Below, one piece after another: positions 37,903 through 46,721 of a stretch of 64,000 nt of DNA. Source of the DNA: Tenrec ecaudatus (lineage: Eukaryota > Chordata > Mammalia > Afrosoricida > Tenrecidae); the NCBI RefSeq assembly GCF_050624435.1, contig NC_134534.1:64379501-64443500 (forward strand). Direction: 5' to 3'. The notes beneath the pieces were generated by a model. It saw nothing but the letters and a program-made list of their open reading frames with translations, searched no databases and had not been told where the DNA came from. How positions within the stretch are numbered: position 1 is the first letter of the stretch; each line of letters opens with the position of its first letter. Position numbers and translations under genes: made by a program.

Positions 37903-38938
37903 CATATATTTGTGTTGAAATTAGATCCAAAAAATCACAAATAGCCTTAACATTACCATCCAGGAAAGTCTGTTCAAGATAATCAATGATCTGAGTGGCC
38001 TCACAAATAATGTTTTCCCCGTGGATAAGGACAGGCACTTCTCCAGTTGAGTTCAAACGCATAAACCAGGGCTCATTGTGCTCACTCAGGGGCAGACTTA
38101 CATCATGTTCCTCGCACTTCAATGCCTTTTCAGCAATTACCAAGCGCACCTGCAAGAGTTCACACTGGTTATACACTGGATGCTGGCTTTCAGTGAATTG
38201 ACCTCCTGGTCCTGAGTTAGTGTTATTTTCAATATTTTTAAACCAACGTATATTTAACCAATCTCTAGAAGTAACAAGTGATGAATAGTTGAGGGTCTTG
38301 AGACTTCTCACTCGAAAAGGTTAAAATAAGTAACGGAAACGATTCTTTGTATATTCACTACACCGCTGTCCTCCACCCCTACCCCACCCTCACTGTGCGC
38401 CCCAAACCTAGTTCACCATGCGTCCTCCCCCAGACAGGAACCGGAAGTACAGGCGTGTAGAGCCTCGTTGAAGAGTGAGGGGCACCAGAAGGAAAAGGAG
38501 CCCTAGGTTACGTGCAGGATCGAAGTGAAAGCGCTTCCGTCGGCCTCGCCCGCCAAGGGCCAGCCAAGGAGGCTTCGGGCACAAGTAATCAAGTGATGCT
38601 CTTTCTCCTACGCACTTCAAGAGCGAGGGCCCTGATCACCGCCCGCCCACCTCCCACTGTTCTCCCCGCTCCGCCGACGAGCACCCTCGTCCCCCGGGGA
38701 GCCTGGTCCGCGAGGAGACCGTCTCCCTCGGGCCGCGCCCGGGCGGGATCGGCGGGGAGCTGTCCTGGTGCTGAAAGCCGATCGGCGCCGCGGGCCGGCC
38801 GGCCGAGGGCGCGGCCTTTACCTTTTGGGAGCTGAAGGAATGCGTCCAGTGGTACAGAATGAGCTTAACCCGCTCGCCCGACGGGCCTTCCGCCATCAGG
38901 GGCGCGCCCGCTCCCCGCTCGTCCTGCCTCCGAGCCAT
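25955..38938 (-). CDS. GDAP1: GDAP1, ganglioside-induced differentiation-associated protein 1 (six coding exons)
   Basis: Spliced CDS: 38822-38938, 37957-38149, 31313-31486, 28821-28915, 27217-27331 and 25955-26337, all minus strand. The lengths sum to 1077 bp (358 aa plus stop) with GT-AG introns and matching phases. The protein has a GST-N thioredoxin-like fold (about residues 24-105), a family-specific helical insertion, a GST-C region, an amphipathic/hydrophobic stretch (ILISAVLPTAF), a transmembrane segment (VVGLLAGMGYFAFMLF) and a short basic tail ending PRPNYF. This is the layout of a tail-anchored outer mitochondrial membrane protein. Known family role: mitochondrial and peroxisomal fission, redox and Ca2+ homeostasis; mutated in Charcot-Marie-Tooth disease. 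Residues at known disease positions are the normal ones: R120, H123, R161, Q163, L239 and C240. The N-terminal ~23 residues diverge from human as I recall it; the rest is nearly identical. The start is the first in-frame ATG. The gene stands alone on its strand and is driven from a CpG-rich promoter. Confidence 0.97.
27217..27331 (-). CDS. GDAP1: GDAP1 coding exon 5 (codons 194-232)
   Basis: 115 bp. Encodes SKLLDHDNVKYLKKILDELE and then a heptad-like run (KVLDQVETELQRRNEETP), a likely long amphipathic helix. Acceptor is AAATTAG|TCAAAG and donor is GCCAG|GTACAT. Introns: 1489 bp upstream, 879 bp downstream. Confidence 0.97.
28480..28795 (+). mobile_element. Older L1 3' end in GDAP1 intron 4
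   Basis: Divergent copy: ACAACAGAAATGTGGGTGA, then ATTCTTGATACAATTGAAGT, then GAGCCCCCAATAAAATGCTT. It begins with a G-run at 28492-28501 and ends just short of the exon 4 donor. Antisense to the gene. Confidence 0.7.
28821..28915 (-). CDS. GDAP1: GDAP1 coding exon 4 (codons 162-193)
   Basis: 95 bp. Encodes QIGNTESELKKLAEENPDL and onward to KQKRLK, part of the charged helical insertion that separates GDAP1-family proteins from classical GSTs. Acceptor is TTATCAG|GTCAAA and donor is CTTAAA|GTAAGT. An old L1 3' end stops about 25-30 nt inside the following intron. Confidence 0.97.
29030..29155 (+). repeat. MIR SINE fragment
   Basis: ATGCCTCAGTTTTCTCATCT, GTGCTGGGCACATAACAAGT, then GCTCAGTG, a typical MIR 3' half. 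In GDAP1 intron 3. Confidence 0.75.
29262..30135 (+). mobile_element. 5'-truncated L1 in GDAP1 intron 3
   Basis: 874 bp of L1 3' UTR ending GAGCCCCTAATAAAATGATT plus A-run. Flanked by a perfect 10-bp duplication AGAATTGTAG (29252-29261 and 30136-30145). It is antisense to GDAP1. Confidence 0.88.
30375..30560 (+). repeat. MIR SINE fragment
   Basis: CTAACTCAGTCACTGATGAG, GTGTGGCTTTGGAAAAGCTC, ATTATCTTAAAATAGGGGAT. In GDAP1 intron 3. Confidence 0.6.
31313..31486 (-). CDS. GDAP1: GDAP1 coding exon 3 (codons 104-162)
   Basis: 174 bp. Encodes EKTPRLMPDKESMYYPRVQH and onward to ATTRIR. Residue 105 is Lys where I recall Arg in human. R120, H123 and R161, known disease positions, are present. Acceptor is GCATTTTAG|AAAAAA and donor is CGCA|GTATGT. 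Confidence 0.97.
31487..33894 (-). other. GDAP1: GDAP1 intron 2, near part
   Basis: About 2.4 kb with no repeat I can name and no extra exon. AT-rich around 32,400-33,200. Confidence 0.6.
33895..34060 (-). mobile_element. AfroSINE (variant) in GDAP1 intron 2
   Basis: TCAGTGGTTGATTTTCTGAA, TGGGTGGACTCAAACCATCA, CACGTTAACCATGTGCACCA then CTCTGGGGCTCC. Variant with the GATTTTTC-type body. Confidence 0.85.
34184..34400 (+). mobile_element. AfroSINE (variant) in GDAP1 intron 2
   Basis: TGTCCCTGGGTAGTACAAAT head, TAACACACTCAGCCACTTAC, TCGATCCCACCCAGAAGC, tail AAGTCAATTCAACAGCAA. Opposite to the variant copy 120 bp away. Confidence 0.8.
34401..35892 (-). other. GDAP1: GDAP1 intron 2, middle part
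   Basis: Unassigned. A GGAGAGGGAGGCAGAGAGGG-type purine tract lies near 35,615-35,650. Confidence 0.55.
35893..36056 (+). mobile_element. AfroSINE, head truncated
   Basis: GGCAGTTTGAAACCACCAGC, GGACTTTCTACTCCTG, tail CACTGACTCAGTGGCAGTGA then GTTTGG. Confidence 0.82.
36463..36610 (+). repeat. L2-type LINE 3' end
   Basis: ATTCATTCATTTATCAAACT, GAGCACCATGTGCCAGGCAC, CTGCCCTCATGTAGCCTACA. In GDAP1 intron 2. Confidence 0.7.
36831..36857. repeat. (AT)n repeat
   Basis: ATATATATATATACATATAT in GDAP1 intron 2. Confidence 0.85.
37046..37246 (+). mobile_element. AfroSINE in GDAP1 intron 2
   Basis: AGGGCTCTGGTGGCTCTGTA head, GTTAAGCATTGGGCTGCTAG, ACCCTACAGGTAGTTCTACT, tail AATCAACTAAACGGCAGTTG. Confidence 0.88.
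37316..37472 (-). mobile_element. AfroSINE in GDAP1 intron 2
   Basis: AAACCCACCACCATCAAACA, CCGTATAGGACTTCCCATGT, TTGGGTTTGAACTGCCTGTC. Faces the copy at 37046. Confidence 0.75.
37850..37896. repeat. (GA)n repeat next to GDAP1 exon 2
   Basis: About 23 GA units; read as (CT)n in the transcript, about 60 nt after the exon 2 donor. Confidence 0.95.
37957..38149 (-). CDS. GDAP1: GDAP1 coding exon 2 (codons 40-104)
   Basis: 193 bp. Begins VRLVIAEKALKCEEHDV and ends EQTFLD plus the first base of codon 104. Acceptor is CTTGCAG|GTGCGC and donor is GGATG|GTAATG. It carries the core of the GST-N domain, including the EVPVLIHGENIICEA strand-turn-helix region. The donor lies about 60 nt from a long CT tract in the transcript (GA repeat at 37850-37896). 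Intron 2 is the longest, 6.47 kb. Confidence 0.97.
38822..38938 (-). CDS. GDAP1: GDAP1 coding exon 1 (codons 1-39)
   Basis: Encodes MARRQDERGAGAP, then the conserved VKLILYHWTHSFSSQK at the start of the GST-N fold. The ATG has a strong context (G at -3, G at +4). The in-frame codon six triplets upstream is GTG, not ATG, so 38938 is the natural start. Donor is AAG|GTAAAG. Intron 1 is 672 bp. The exon lies in the CpG-rich block. Confidence 0.96.
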
Positions 38939-39072
38939 TTCGGGGCGCGTGGGCACAGGTAGGCCTCGCTCCTCCGCGCTTCACTGTCCCCACCCACGCG
39001 GCGCCGCCGAGCGCCCTCCGGGTCTCCGAGACGCGATCCGGGGCGCGCCGGCGTGGCTGACGCACAGCCCGA

Positions 39073-39085
39073 TGGGAAGTGTAGT
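39073..39085 (-). promoter_or_regulatory. ZNF143/THAP11-type motif ACTACACTTCCCA
   Basis: On the gene strand it fits the vertebrate promoter consensus ACTAYRNNNCCCR at every defined position. It lies about 135 bp upstream of the ATG in the CpG block, a usual place for such sites. Occupancy is inferred. Confidence 0.55.
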
Positions 39086-39699
39086 TCCGCAGGCGAGAGG
39101 GCGGCGGAGCAGCGGAGGCTGCAGGTCTTGCCCAGGAGCGCCCCGGGAATACGCCTGGAGCCCGGAGGTCACCTAGGACCCCTTGGATGTGTTTTAGGAG
39201 GTGGGGGGGGGGGAATCTAAACTGAGTCCCTAGTTATTAATGGGTGGCGGCCAATACTGAATGCAAATTTCGGATCGGTTTCGGTTTTAGGGATCTTCGG
39301 TTAGGAAGGGAGGTTAATCAGGTATGAAAGTGCAATTAAAACACGTAGGTTCCTCTTGAAAAGAGGCTGTGTCTTCAGTGGAAAAGAAGTTCCCCGTGAC
39401 AGACAAGCAACAGAGTAAGAATCTGCGAATTTCCGATCGAAGATGCTCCTGTAGCGCCATGGGAAAAAAGAGTCTAATAAAACATTTGAAATCATGGTAA
39501 AGTGAAAAATAGCCTACCTGTTTCACTCAAATTTAAAAACAAAACTACCTCGTTACTTCGCCTTATTGGGTCACCATATTCCTGTTTTTAGAACAGAGAT
39601 AATAATTTTATTTCTCTCAAAAGATGTTGTTTACTTCACTCATAAGATACGTGAGAATAAAATTAAAAATAAACTTTAATGTTCAAACAGCCTGATATG

Positions 39700-40065
39700 T
39701 TGTAGTGTGATGTTAGGTACCATCAAGTCGGCTCCGGTCCTGTGCAACCCTAAGCACAACAGGACGAAATACATCCTCACAATTGTTCCTAAACCTGAGC
39801 CCATTGATGCAGCCACTGTGTCGATCCAGCTCACCTTCTTCCTCTCGTTCACTACCCCTCCATTTGACCAAGCCTAAGGTCCTTCTTCTGGGACTGGTCT
39901 CTCCTGATAATCTGTCCAAAATATGTAAGAGAAGTCTTGCCATCCTTGCTTCCAAGGAGCACTCTGGCCTTACTTCATCCAATACAGACCTGGTTGTCCT
40001 TTCAATAGTCCCTGCAGCCATTCTTCTACTGTCTTTCTTATGCAGTGTCCAACATGTAGTATTGT
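39700..40065 (-). mobile_element. RTE LINE 3' fragment
   Basis: Starts GGTACCATCAAGTCGGCTCC, then GAGCCCATTGATGCAGCCAC, GACTGGTCTCTCCTGATAA, CTTGCCATCCTTGCTTCCAA. Truncated 5' part. It lies about 0.8 kb upstream of GDAP1. Confidence 0.8.
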
Positions 40066-40269
40066 AGATACTCAATATTGTTCACAGATTGTCATAACAT
40101 TTTCTCTATAGCCATGCTCAGGATTATGATTGTATACATGTCTGGTTATTATGGTACACCCCTTCATATTTTGCATCCTAATAAAAATCTCTCTTCACTG
40201 AATACATATACATATTCATATGTATAGGTGTGTGTTTGTATATATACAAGTATATAATGAAAACATTCA

Positions 40270-40450
40270 TTGTATAGTTATTCAGCAAATATTTTTAACC
40301 ACCTATGTCCCAAGCTTTGTGTTGAGCCCTGGAAATACAAGGTTGTAAAAGACCTGGTACCTAGCACTGGAGATGTAAGCCTAGTAGGGAAACAATAAAG
40401 TAAATGGACAAACACGATAGTGAAAAGAACTATCTATCTTACAGGTGAAC
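40270..40450 (+). repeat. L2-type LINE 3' end
   Basis: TTATTCAGCAAATATTTTTA, GAGCCCTGGAAATACAAGG, GGGAAACAATAAAGTAAATG. Confidence 0.65.
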
Positions 40451-40589
40451 ATAGGATACCATGAGAAAGTGACCAAGGTCTAGAAGAGGTGTAATTTCAT
40501 GGAGTCTTATCTCCCTCCTACCATACTTCATTTTTTATTCTTTCTTGGACAGTGAAGAAGGCCGACCAAAGAAGGATCGATGCTTTTGG

Positions 40590-40848
40590 ATTATGATTTT
40601 AGTGAACAATATTGAAAGTACCAGGGGCTGCTGGAAGAACAAATATCTCTGTCTTGGAGGAAATGCCAGAATGCTTGTTAGAAGCGAGTATGGCAGGACT
40701 TCTTTTTATGTACTTAAGTCTTAAAGTGCTTTATCTACTTTATCAGGAGAGACCAATCCCTGGACAAGGACATCATGCTTGGTAAACTAGAGGGTCAGTG
40801 AACAAGGGCTACAGCAATGGGCTCAAACCTAACAACACAATTTATAAT
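40590..40848 (+). mobile_element. RTE LINE 3' fragment, opposite to 39700-40065
   Basis: Contains CAATCCCTGGACAAGGACAT, CATGCTTGGTAAACTAGAGG, GGTCAGTGAACAAG and CAATGGGCTCAAACCTAAC, the forward counterpart of the copy 0.5 kb to the left. Confidence 0.7.
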
Positions 40849-40934
40849 ATCTTCTTATTTCTTAATTCAAATAGTCTACCAAATGTGTTTTTATCAACTC
40901 ATTTTTCAAACTGAGCTTTGAAATTTTCTCATAG

Positions 40935-41030
40935 GTTATAAGTCCTAACTTTGGTGACTCTACCTCTCTGAGTCTTCATTTCCTCAAGCATAAAATACGG
41001 ATTTATAAATATACTTGTCTCAGAACATTT
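40935..41030 (+). repeat. MIR-like fragment
   Basis: TCTCTGAGTCTTCATTTCCT and CAAGCATAAAATACGGATTT. Adjacent SINE tail follows. Confidence 0.45.
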
Positions 41031-41039
41031 ATGTCACAG

Positions 41040-41142
41040 GTCTGTCTATCCACTCCCAGAAGTCACATCCTTGAAAACCCAATGAAGCAGCTCTGACTAC
41101 ATTGGGCTGCCGGGAGTCAATTTGATGGCAACACACAACCAG
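41040..41142 (+). mobile_element. AfroSINE 3' part
   Basis: CATCCTTGAAAACCCAATGA, GCAGCTCTGACTAC, tail AGTCAATTTGATGGCAACAC. Confidence 0.65.
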
Positions 41143-41974
41143 ACTGTTGTGGCAATTCAGGACACCTAGGATGTAGCATCTGAGGAGAACATATTAAATG
41201 CCCTCCATAAAGTAACATCACATCCCCCTTGATCTTTTCTCTCTAGACCTTAATATACCCTTAGCTATCTATGTAGCCCTCTTCTCCCATTCCTCCTCCA
41301 AAGGACTGCATTTTTAATTCTCCAAGGCCAGATTCCAATATATACTATACCGTCCCCTGGCCATTAGTAAGTCACCTTAGTACTTCATTAAATCCAACAC
41401 TCTTCACTGGCTGCCTATCACTTGTAGCTGGAAGAGTCGAAGTCTATCAGACACGGAGTGCTTTATTACTCACAGCCGTAAACCATACAGTAAGCATTGA
41501 ATGAATGGATTGGTTATTGATTGTGTTGATGTTTGCTAATAAGTATTCATGTAAGTGCATGGACATGTAAATGTGCTCCAAGCTTCTGAAGAAAAATTTA
41601 TCAATATGCATCAAAAGCCTTGGAAAGGGCATCATTTCTAGCCTAGTAATTCTTCTATTCACAAGTTAACTAAGGCAATGCTCGTGCAGATTCTCACAAA
41701 GACCCTAAAAATCTCTTTTTCTTTTTCCCCACGATAATAAGAGTTTTAGCTGAGTCCGTGGCTGCTGAGAATAAAGACTGTATTTCCCATGTTTCACTGC
41801 AACTGAATGCGGTCTCCTGTTTAAATTCTAGCCAGTTAGGTACAATAAACATGGCATACACGAGTGCTGGGAACGTTCTTTATGAGACAGTCAACCCCGT
41901 GCCTTTTCCTCTTCATCCTGCGCTAACTTGGACCTTGGAGAATGGTTGGAAGGAAACCAGGCCTTTAAAGAGAT
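41143..41974. other. Unassigned upstream flank
   Basis: No open frame of note. 41730-41850 (GAGAATAAAGACTGTATTTC) recalls a common ancient mammalian repeat, but I cannot name it. Confidence 0.45.
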
Positions 41975-42215
41975 TGGATTGGGAGCATTGATGGTTCAAA
42001 GGCAGACTTCTCACCTGTCTCACAGGAGACCTAGGTTCCCTTCTTGGCCAATGCACCTCATGAGCCACCACCCCCATCTGTTGTTGGAGGTGTTTGTATG
42101 TTGCTATGCTGCTGGACAAGTTTCAGTGGAGCTTCCAGACTAACACAGACCAGAATGAAAGGCCTAGTAATCACATCGCTCTGATCCACAACTGATTACA
42201 GCACTGTTTCAGTCA
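41975..42215 (+). mobile_element. SINE with a tRNA-Gly-like head and RTE-type body
   Basis: Head ATTGATGGTTCAAAGGCAGA, TTCTCACCTGTCTCACAGGA and GACCTAGGTTCCCTTCTTGG resembles tRNA-Gly (A and B box). Body CCAATGCACCTCATGAGCCA and CAGAGCTTCCAGACTAA-like sequence is known from SINEs with RTE tails. A distinct family from the AfroSINE copies here. Confidence 0.65.
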
Positions 42216-42343
42216 TTTATGAACAGGGTGAGGGACAACAAAAAACAGACACTAGGAATCATTAATCGGCAAACCTACAAACTTTTACTTGGAGGAGAAA
42301 TGAGCATTTTGTCCAAGCCACTATTGTGACGTTATTTCTTTTT

Positions 42344-42462
42344 TAAGGACCCCTGGAAGCACACTGGTTACAACACTTGGCTGTAGGTCAATGGTTCAAA
42401 TTCACCAGCCACCCCGTGGGAGTAAGATCTCGCAGTCTGCTTCCACACAGATTGCAGAGGCA
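42344..42462 (+). mobile_element. AfroSINE 5' part
   Basis: GGACCCCTGGAAGCACACTG head, TGGTTCAAATTCACCAGCCA (B box), TCGCAGTCTGCTTCCACAC. Tail absent. Confidence 0.78.
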
Positions 42463-42559
42463 GTGAGTTATGTAGTGTGATTCTTCCAGCCCAAGTCTAT
42501 CTCCCACCAAATGACCTTTCCCTGCATGGATCTAGTAAGAAGGTGGGAGGAGATACGGA

Positions 42560-43155
42560 TATGATTCACCTGTGAATCATTATAAACAAGAGTCCCTGGC
42601 TTGCTATCCTACTGTGTATAAAATGAGCCCTCTGAGAAGCAGAAGGGGGGGATCTCATTACTAGCAAGAGTAAGGAATGAAGCACATTCTCTGACTTGTG
42701 ATCCCTCTCTAGTGAGCCCCCTGTACACAAAATACAACTGTAATATCTGCGGAGAAGCAGCAGAACCAGGAGCCAGAGCATAAACATAAACAATGTGATA
42801 GAGTCCCCCCGCCCCCCACCTCCACTAATCAATGAGTTTAGTGATGGCGCTTTGGGGCAGGAGGCTAGCTTGTAGAGTGGGTGCCTCCGAGCACTGAATT
42901 CAGGGAGATAGGTTTGCTGACCCATGGACCTCAAACTGAATGCCTTTGGGTTGAGGCTAACGGCCGAGAGGTATGCCTTTGGGGCATTTATTGGCAGACC
43001 TGACTGACAGAACTTTGTACCATGTCCTTATGAGCAGCTCAACCCTGAGCATGTCTCAGGGGCACTGCGGCTTGCTAATTTCCTTAATAAACCCTTTCAT
43101 CGTGGAGTTTGTCCGTGAGTTCTGTGTAGCCATTGCAATAGATATTAGAGCACAG
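42560..43155 (+). mobile_element. Unnamed LTR-like repeat, copy A
   Basis: Ends CTTGCTAATTTCCTTAATAA, then CCCTTTCATCGTGGAGT and GTGAGTTCTGTGTAGCC. Similar in layout and ending to 44505-44960. The late AATAAA-like signal suggests an LTR, but ends are not defined. No coding sequence. Confidence 0.4.
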
Positions 43156-43174
43156 AGAGGTAAACTGGAGAACT

Positions 43175-43292
43175 TTAATTAAGACCTTACAAAGATGTGC
43201 AACCTTGGGAAACCTTATGATACAATTCTACCCCATCCTATTTATTGACTCACTATGAGTTGGAATTGACTCACAGAAATAGGTTTTACCTG
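43175..43292 (+). mobile_element. AfroSINE 3' part
   Basis: TTGGGAAACCTTATGATACA, TTCTACCCCATCC, CACTATGAGTTGGAATTGAC, then an AGGTTTT end. Confidence 0.7.
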
Positions 43293-43916
43293 TTCTTCAG
43301 CTGCGATTGTCATAACCTCACTTCACTAATCCATGCCTTTGTATATAATACAGGGAGTTCTTACTGCTTTTGTGCTTCTGCGCATTGTAATTTTCTATAA
43401 TGGATATATGTTGCTTTTACCACTTAAAGACTGGAGCACTAAAAGAATATCATTAAACATATAAGTAAACAACCACTAAACACATGAGTAAACATGGTTG
43501 TATTAGGGTTGTCTTGTGGTTTATTGGTGGTGGTGGTGTTGCTTTTAATCATATTAGGGGTAGAAGAACTTCTACATCTACTTTTGATTTCCTGTTCCTA
43601 TTCAATAAATGCTACTTATGAGTAAGGTAACAATCCTGATAACCCATTCATATGTTTACTCAGACTGTCTACTACACTGGCTGTGTATTCATTTTACATC
43701 TGTGTGTTTTTGCATATGACCGCATTGGATCATGTGCTGTTGGAGGGTAGGAATCAGATCTAGGTACACTTCTTTTTAAATATACATTTCTTCAGGCACA
43801 ATGCTGAATACATGTTAAAGCCACTGGATTCAAGAACTCAAGTGTAAAAGGAAAGAAGATTCCAGCACAGTCTGGCAATGGCTTTGATATCTAGGGGAAT
43901 TATGGTAGAACTAATA
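43293..43916. other. Unassigned upstream flank
   Basis: AT-rich with a GGTGGTGGTGGT run near 43,526. Nothing recognised. Confidence 0.5.
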
Positions 43917-44035
43917 GAGAGGCTTTGAAAATGATGACGGAAAAGAATGTACAGATGTTCTTTATACAATTGATGTATGTATAGGTATGGACTGTGATAA
44001 GAGTTGTATGAGCCCCTAATAAAATATTTTTAAAA
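43917..44035 (+). mobile_element. Very short L1 3' fragment (~115 bp)
   Basis: Contains AAAGAATGTACAGATG, ATACAATTGATGTATGTATA and GAGCCCCTAATAAAATATTT. A likely imperfect duplication flanks it: AGAACTAATAGAG at 43907 and AGAACTAGAG at 44035. Confidence 0.78.
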
Positions 44036-44504
44036 GAACTAGAGTAGAACGGAAACAATCTGTGGTCAGGGAGGGTTTCAGACAGCATTGTCTTGAAGAA
44101 CAATTAAAGTGACTGATTTACCCTAAAACAGAGCTCCCAGTCTGAGCTTTGGAGCCTGTTTTCCCAAAACTGACCGAGTTCCTCCAAGGAGCACAAATAT
44201 CAACGGCAAAACAGTATTACTAGTTTATCTGCTTGATTGAATCAATGGTATTGCGGAAAACCTGTTTCTTCAAGGCTCACAGTTCCCAGCTGTGTCACTC
44301 CAACACTAAGGACCCTAGAAACCTGGATTCCAGAAGCATTAGAAATAGTTTCCTGCTATCTGTTTCTGTTCTGTGAGTTCTGTTCTTCTGATGAAGTTAA
44401 GTTTCTTAACATCACTCTCTGCTTAGGTCTGTAACTCCCATCAAATGATCAGGTAGGACTACGCAAGTAGGGTGTGTATAACACTAATAGAGGAGATTGA
44501 TCGG

Positions 44505-44960
44505 TTTCAGTTGCCATTCATTCCCCTAGCTATAAGGATGAGCCATGCCGAGATCAGGAATAGAGAGAGCCATCCCAGCACCATCAAGGAAGAAGAGCCA
44601 CCAGTGGAGCCTGTTTGAGTTCTGTCTGAAGTAGTGGGGGCAGAGACAAAACTCACCAGAGAACGTGGAGCAGAGCAAAGGAGCCAGCCTGAGTCCATTG
44701 GCCGAGGCTGGGATGGGACCGAACAGAGGAACAGCAGTGAGGCTACGCGATTGTAACGCTGACTTCCTGGCTAACGGTGGTAGAGGGTGAGCGGTAGAGA
44801 AAGACGTGGGACTAGCTGAAGGGAGGCGCCCTTGGTAACCAATGACAGTATGCTTACTGTTTACTGATCCTGACTTGTGGCAACCTATTAATCTCCCTAA
44901 CAAACCCCCATAATTGTGAATACTGGCTGTGAATCTTGTGTGACCTTTGCAAAGAATTAT
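44505..44960 (+). mobile_element. Unnamed LTR-like repeat, copy B
   Basis: Ends CTATTAATCTCCCTAACAAA, then CCCCCATAATTGTGAA and GTGAATCTTGTGTGACC, parallel to the end of 42560-43155. Both carry AGTGAGCC/AGTGAGGC and GGAGCCAG blocks. The minus-strand open frame here is chance. Confidence 0.35.
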
Positions 44961-45842
44961 CAAATCCAGCAGAAAAGGAGAGTTGTGGGAGGAACCTTTG
45001 GTGTCAGAAAAAGGTAAAAGGGGGATGGAGGAAGGTTTGACCTCTGACTCATGGCGATGTTAGGTAGCTAGAGCAGGGACCAGGGGTGTCTGCTTATCCA
45101 AATTCAGGTCCCTAGCCAGGTGCATGGTACACCTGGGTTGGCCCAAACTAGACCAGGTGGGCTTAATTCAGCCAGTGAGGTCAACCAGTACCGTCCACCA
45201 TGTCTCCAGCCGAAGGCCCGCCTGAACCTCGAGACCACCGGCCTTTCAGCTGCTTCTCTACCTGCTGCCCGGCCGTGCCTCAGTCTCTCTCTCTGGCCTC
45301 AGGCCACCACATGTGGCGGTGCAGTCCCGTGAAGCTGCCCATGTTCAGTGACTGTGAAACCTGAAACTTCTGTCCTTTATACAAAACCCACTTATATCAC
45401 AAACCAGGCTTCAGTGTGAATTCCTTCTCATGCGAAGCCAAGAACAGAGGTATTGCCCACCTGGGCGAGCTCACGGTAACAGCACTATGGATGGTGAAGA
45501 GTTGCATTCGCCTTTTCTCCATGTGTAACCAAAGGGGGTCACATATGCCCCCAAGTCATTTTCACAGTTTCTCCATTTCTCAGACACCGCGACCCTTACT
45601 ACCTTCGCACACTCTCCACTGTGCCCAGAAAGTTAGTGACTATGCGCACAAGCATCTGCCCTGGGTCAAATGCTTCCTCTACCTTCCCAGCAGGGAAGTC
45701 AGGGAGTCAACACTGAGTTCATTTTCCTATGGTCTTGACTATGACTAATACTTTATAGACAAAAGCAAAAGGTTGGAACTCTTGCACTAAACATCACAGG
45801 CTGATTTACAATCTCGTTTAATCTTCATGATCGCCTGGACAA
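44961..45842. other. Unassigned upstream flank
   Basis: Moderately G+C-rich. The 110-codon plus-strand frame at 45416-45748 shows no recognisable domain. Confidence 0.5.
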
Positions 45843-46008
45843 AAGCTAACCTACTGCTGTCAAGTCAATTCGGACCCATAGTGATCCTATAAGACACATA
45901 GAATTGTCTCATAAGCTTTCCAAAGCTGGACAGCCTTTCTCCCCCAGAGCCACCACTGGGTTCAGACTCGGTCCCTTGGTTAGCTGGGTTTGGTAACTGA
46001 GCATTCAT
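45843..46008 (-). mobile_element. AfroSINE
   Basis: CTACTGCTGTCAAGTCAATT, ATAGTGATCCTATAAGACAC, CCTTTCTCCCCCAGAGCC and CTTGGTTAGCTGGGTTTGGT. Confidence 0.82.
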
Positions 46009-46721
46009 TCAAATTTCTAGCGCTAGGAAGTAACAAAGCTATAACTGAAATATGACTGTCATGTTTCAATACTTAGTAGAAAATAACACTCATGGATTAT
46101 CTTTGGATCATTTAGCTATGGTACTTACCAAGCACTATTTTCTGCTAATTATGCTAGCATTAAATGTGCATAAGTTTCAAGCTCTAGAAAAGAGATGTAG
46201 CCACTTTCTTGATGTGCTTAAAAATTAGTCCACAGAGTGTATAGAGGACTACCAAAGCACTTATCAAACTACCACGTCACACTACCGCTTATAGATTTTA
46301 AACGCAGAATCTTTTAAAGGTAAGGGTTCATTAGCATTAATTTTATATCAAATAGGAATCCATGTAGCACTTGGTACATAAAGGCATTCAGAGGTGTTTA
46401 TGAATTAATGAGGAAAAAGGCTTTGTAACCACCACCACCACTCAGAGCCTACTACCCCACTGCTGTGTCAATTCCATGTAAAGGCCATTTCACTTGACGC
46501 AATTGGATTTGTACGTTTGCATCTTGGCTCTGTGAACCATCAGTCCTTGTGTTAGTATTGGTGGAAGTTCTTCAGGCGTTCAAATATTTCTGAATAAAGT
46601 TAAAAATAAATTTGATTATTTTTTATGAGATCAAATAAAAACACTTCCAAAATTCTATTTTATACAGAATACAAGTAAAATAATAGCTCTTGGTCTTAAA
46701 ATAAACTCAAAATCTTACCTG
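46009..46721. other. Unassigned upstream flank
   Basis: AT-rich. ACCACCACCACCAC near 46,430 precedes a possible SINE remnant. No gene. Confidence 0.5.

Larger units (their letters stand above)
38500..39190 (-). promoter_or_regulatory. GDAP1: CpG-rich promoter region and first exon of GDAP1
   Basis: The only long stretch of dense CpG and high G+C in the window (for example GCGCCGCGGGCC near 38785 and GCGCGCCGGCG near 39042). It spans intron 1, exon 1 and about 250 bp upstream. No TATA box is seen at a usual distance, consistent with a dispersed CpG-island start. Open frames on the plus strand here are composition artefacts. Confidence 0.85.

Noticed and set aside
38938..38956. Upstream in-frame start six codons before the GDAP1 ATG
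   Set aside because: The codon is GTG; the ATG at 38938 has strong context and matches the family start.
38859..39176. 105-codon plus-strand frame in the CpG island, a possible divergent gene
   Set aside because: Composition-driven frame in G+C-rich DNA with no recognisable domain; it overlaps GDAP1 exon 1 on the other strand.
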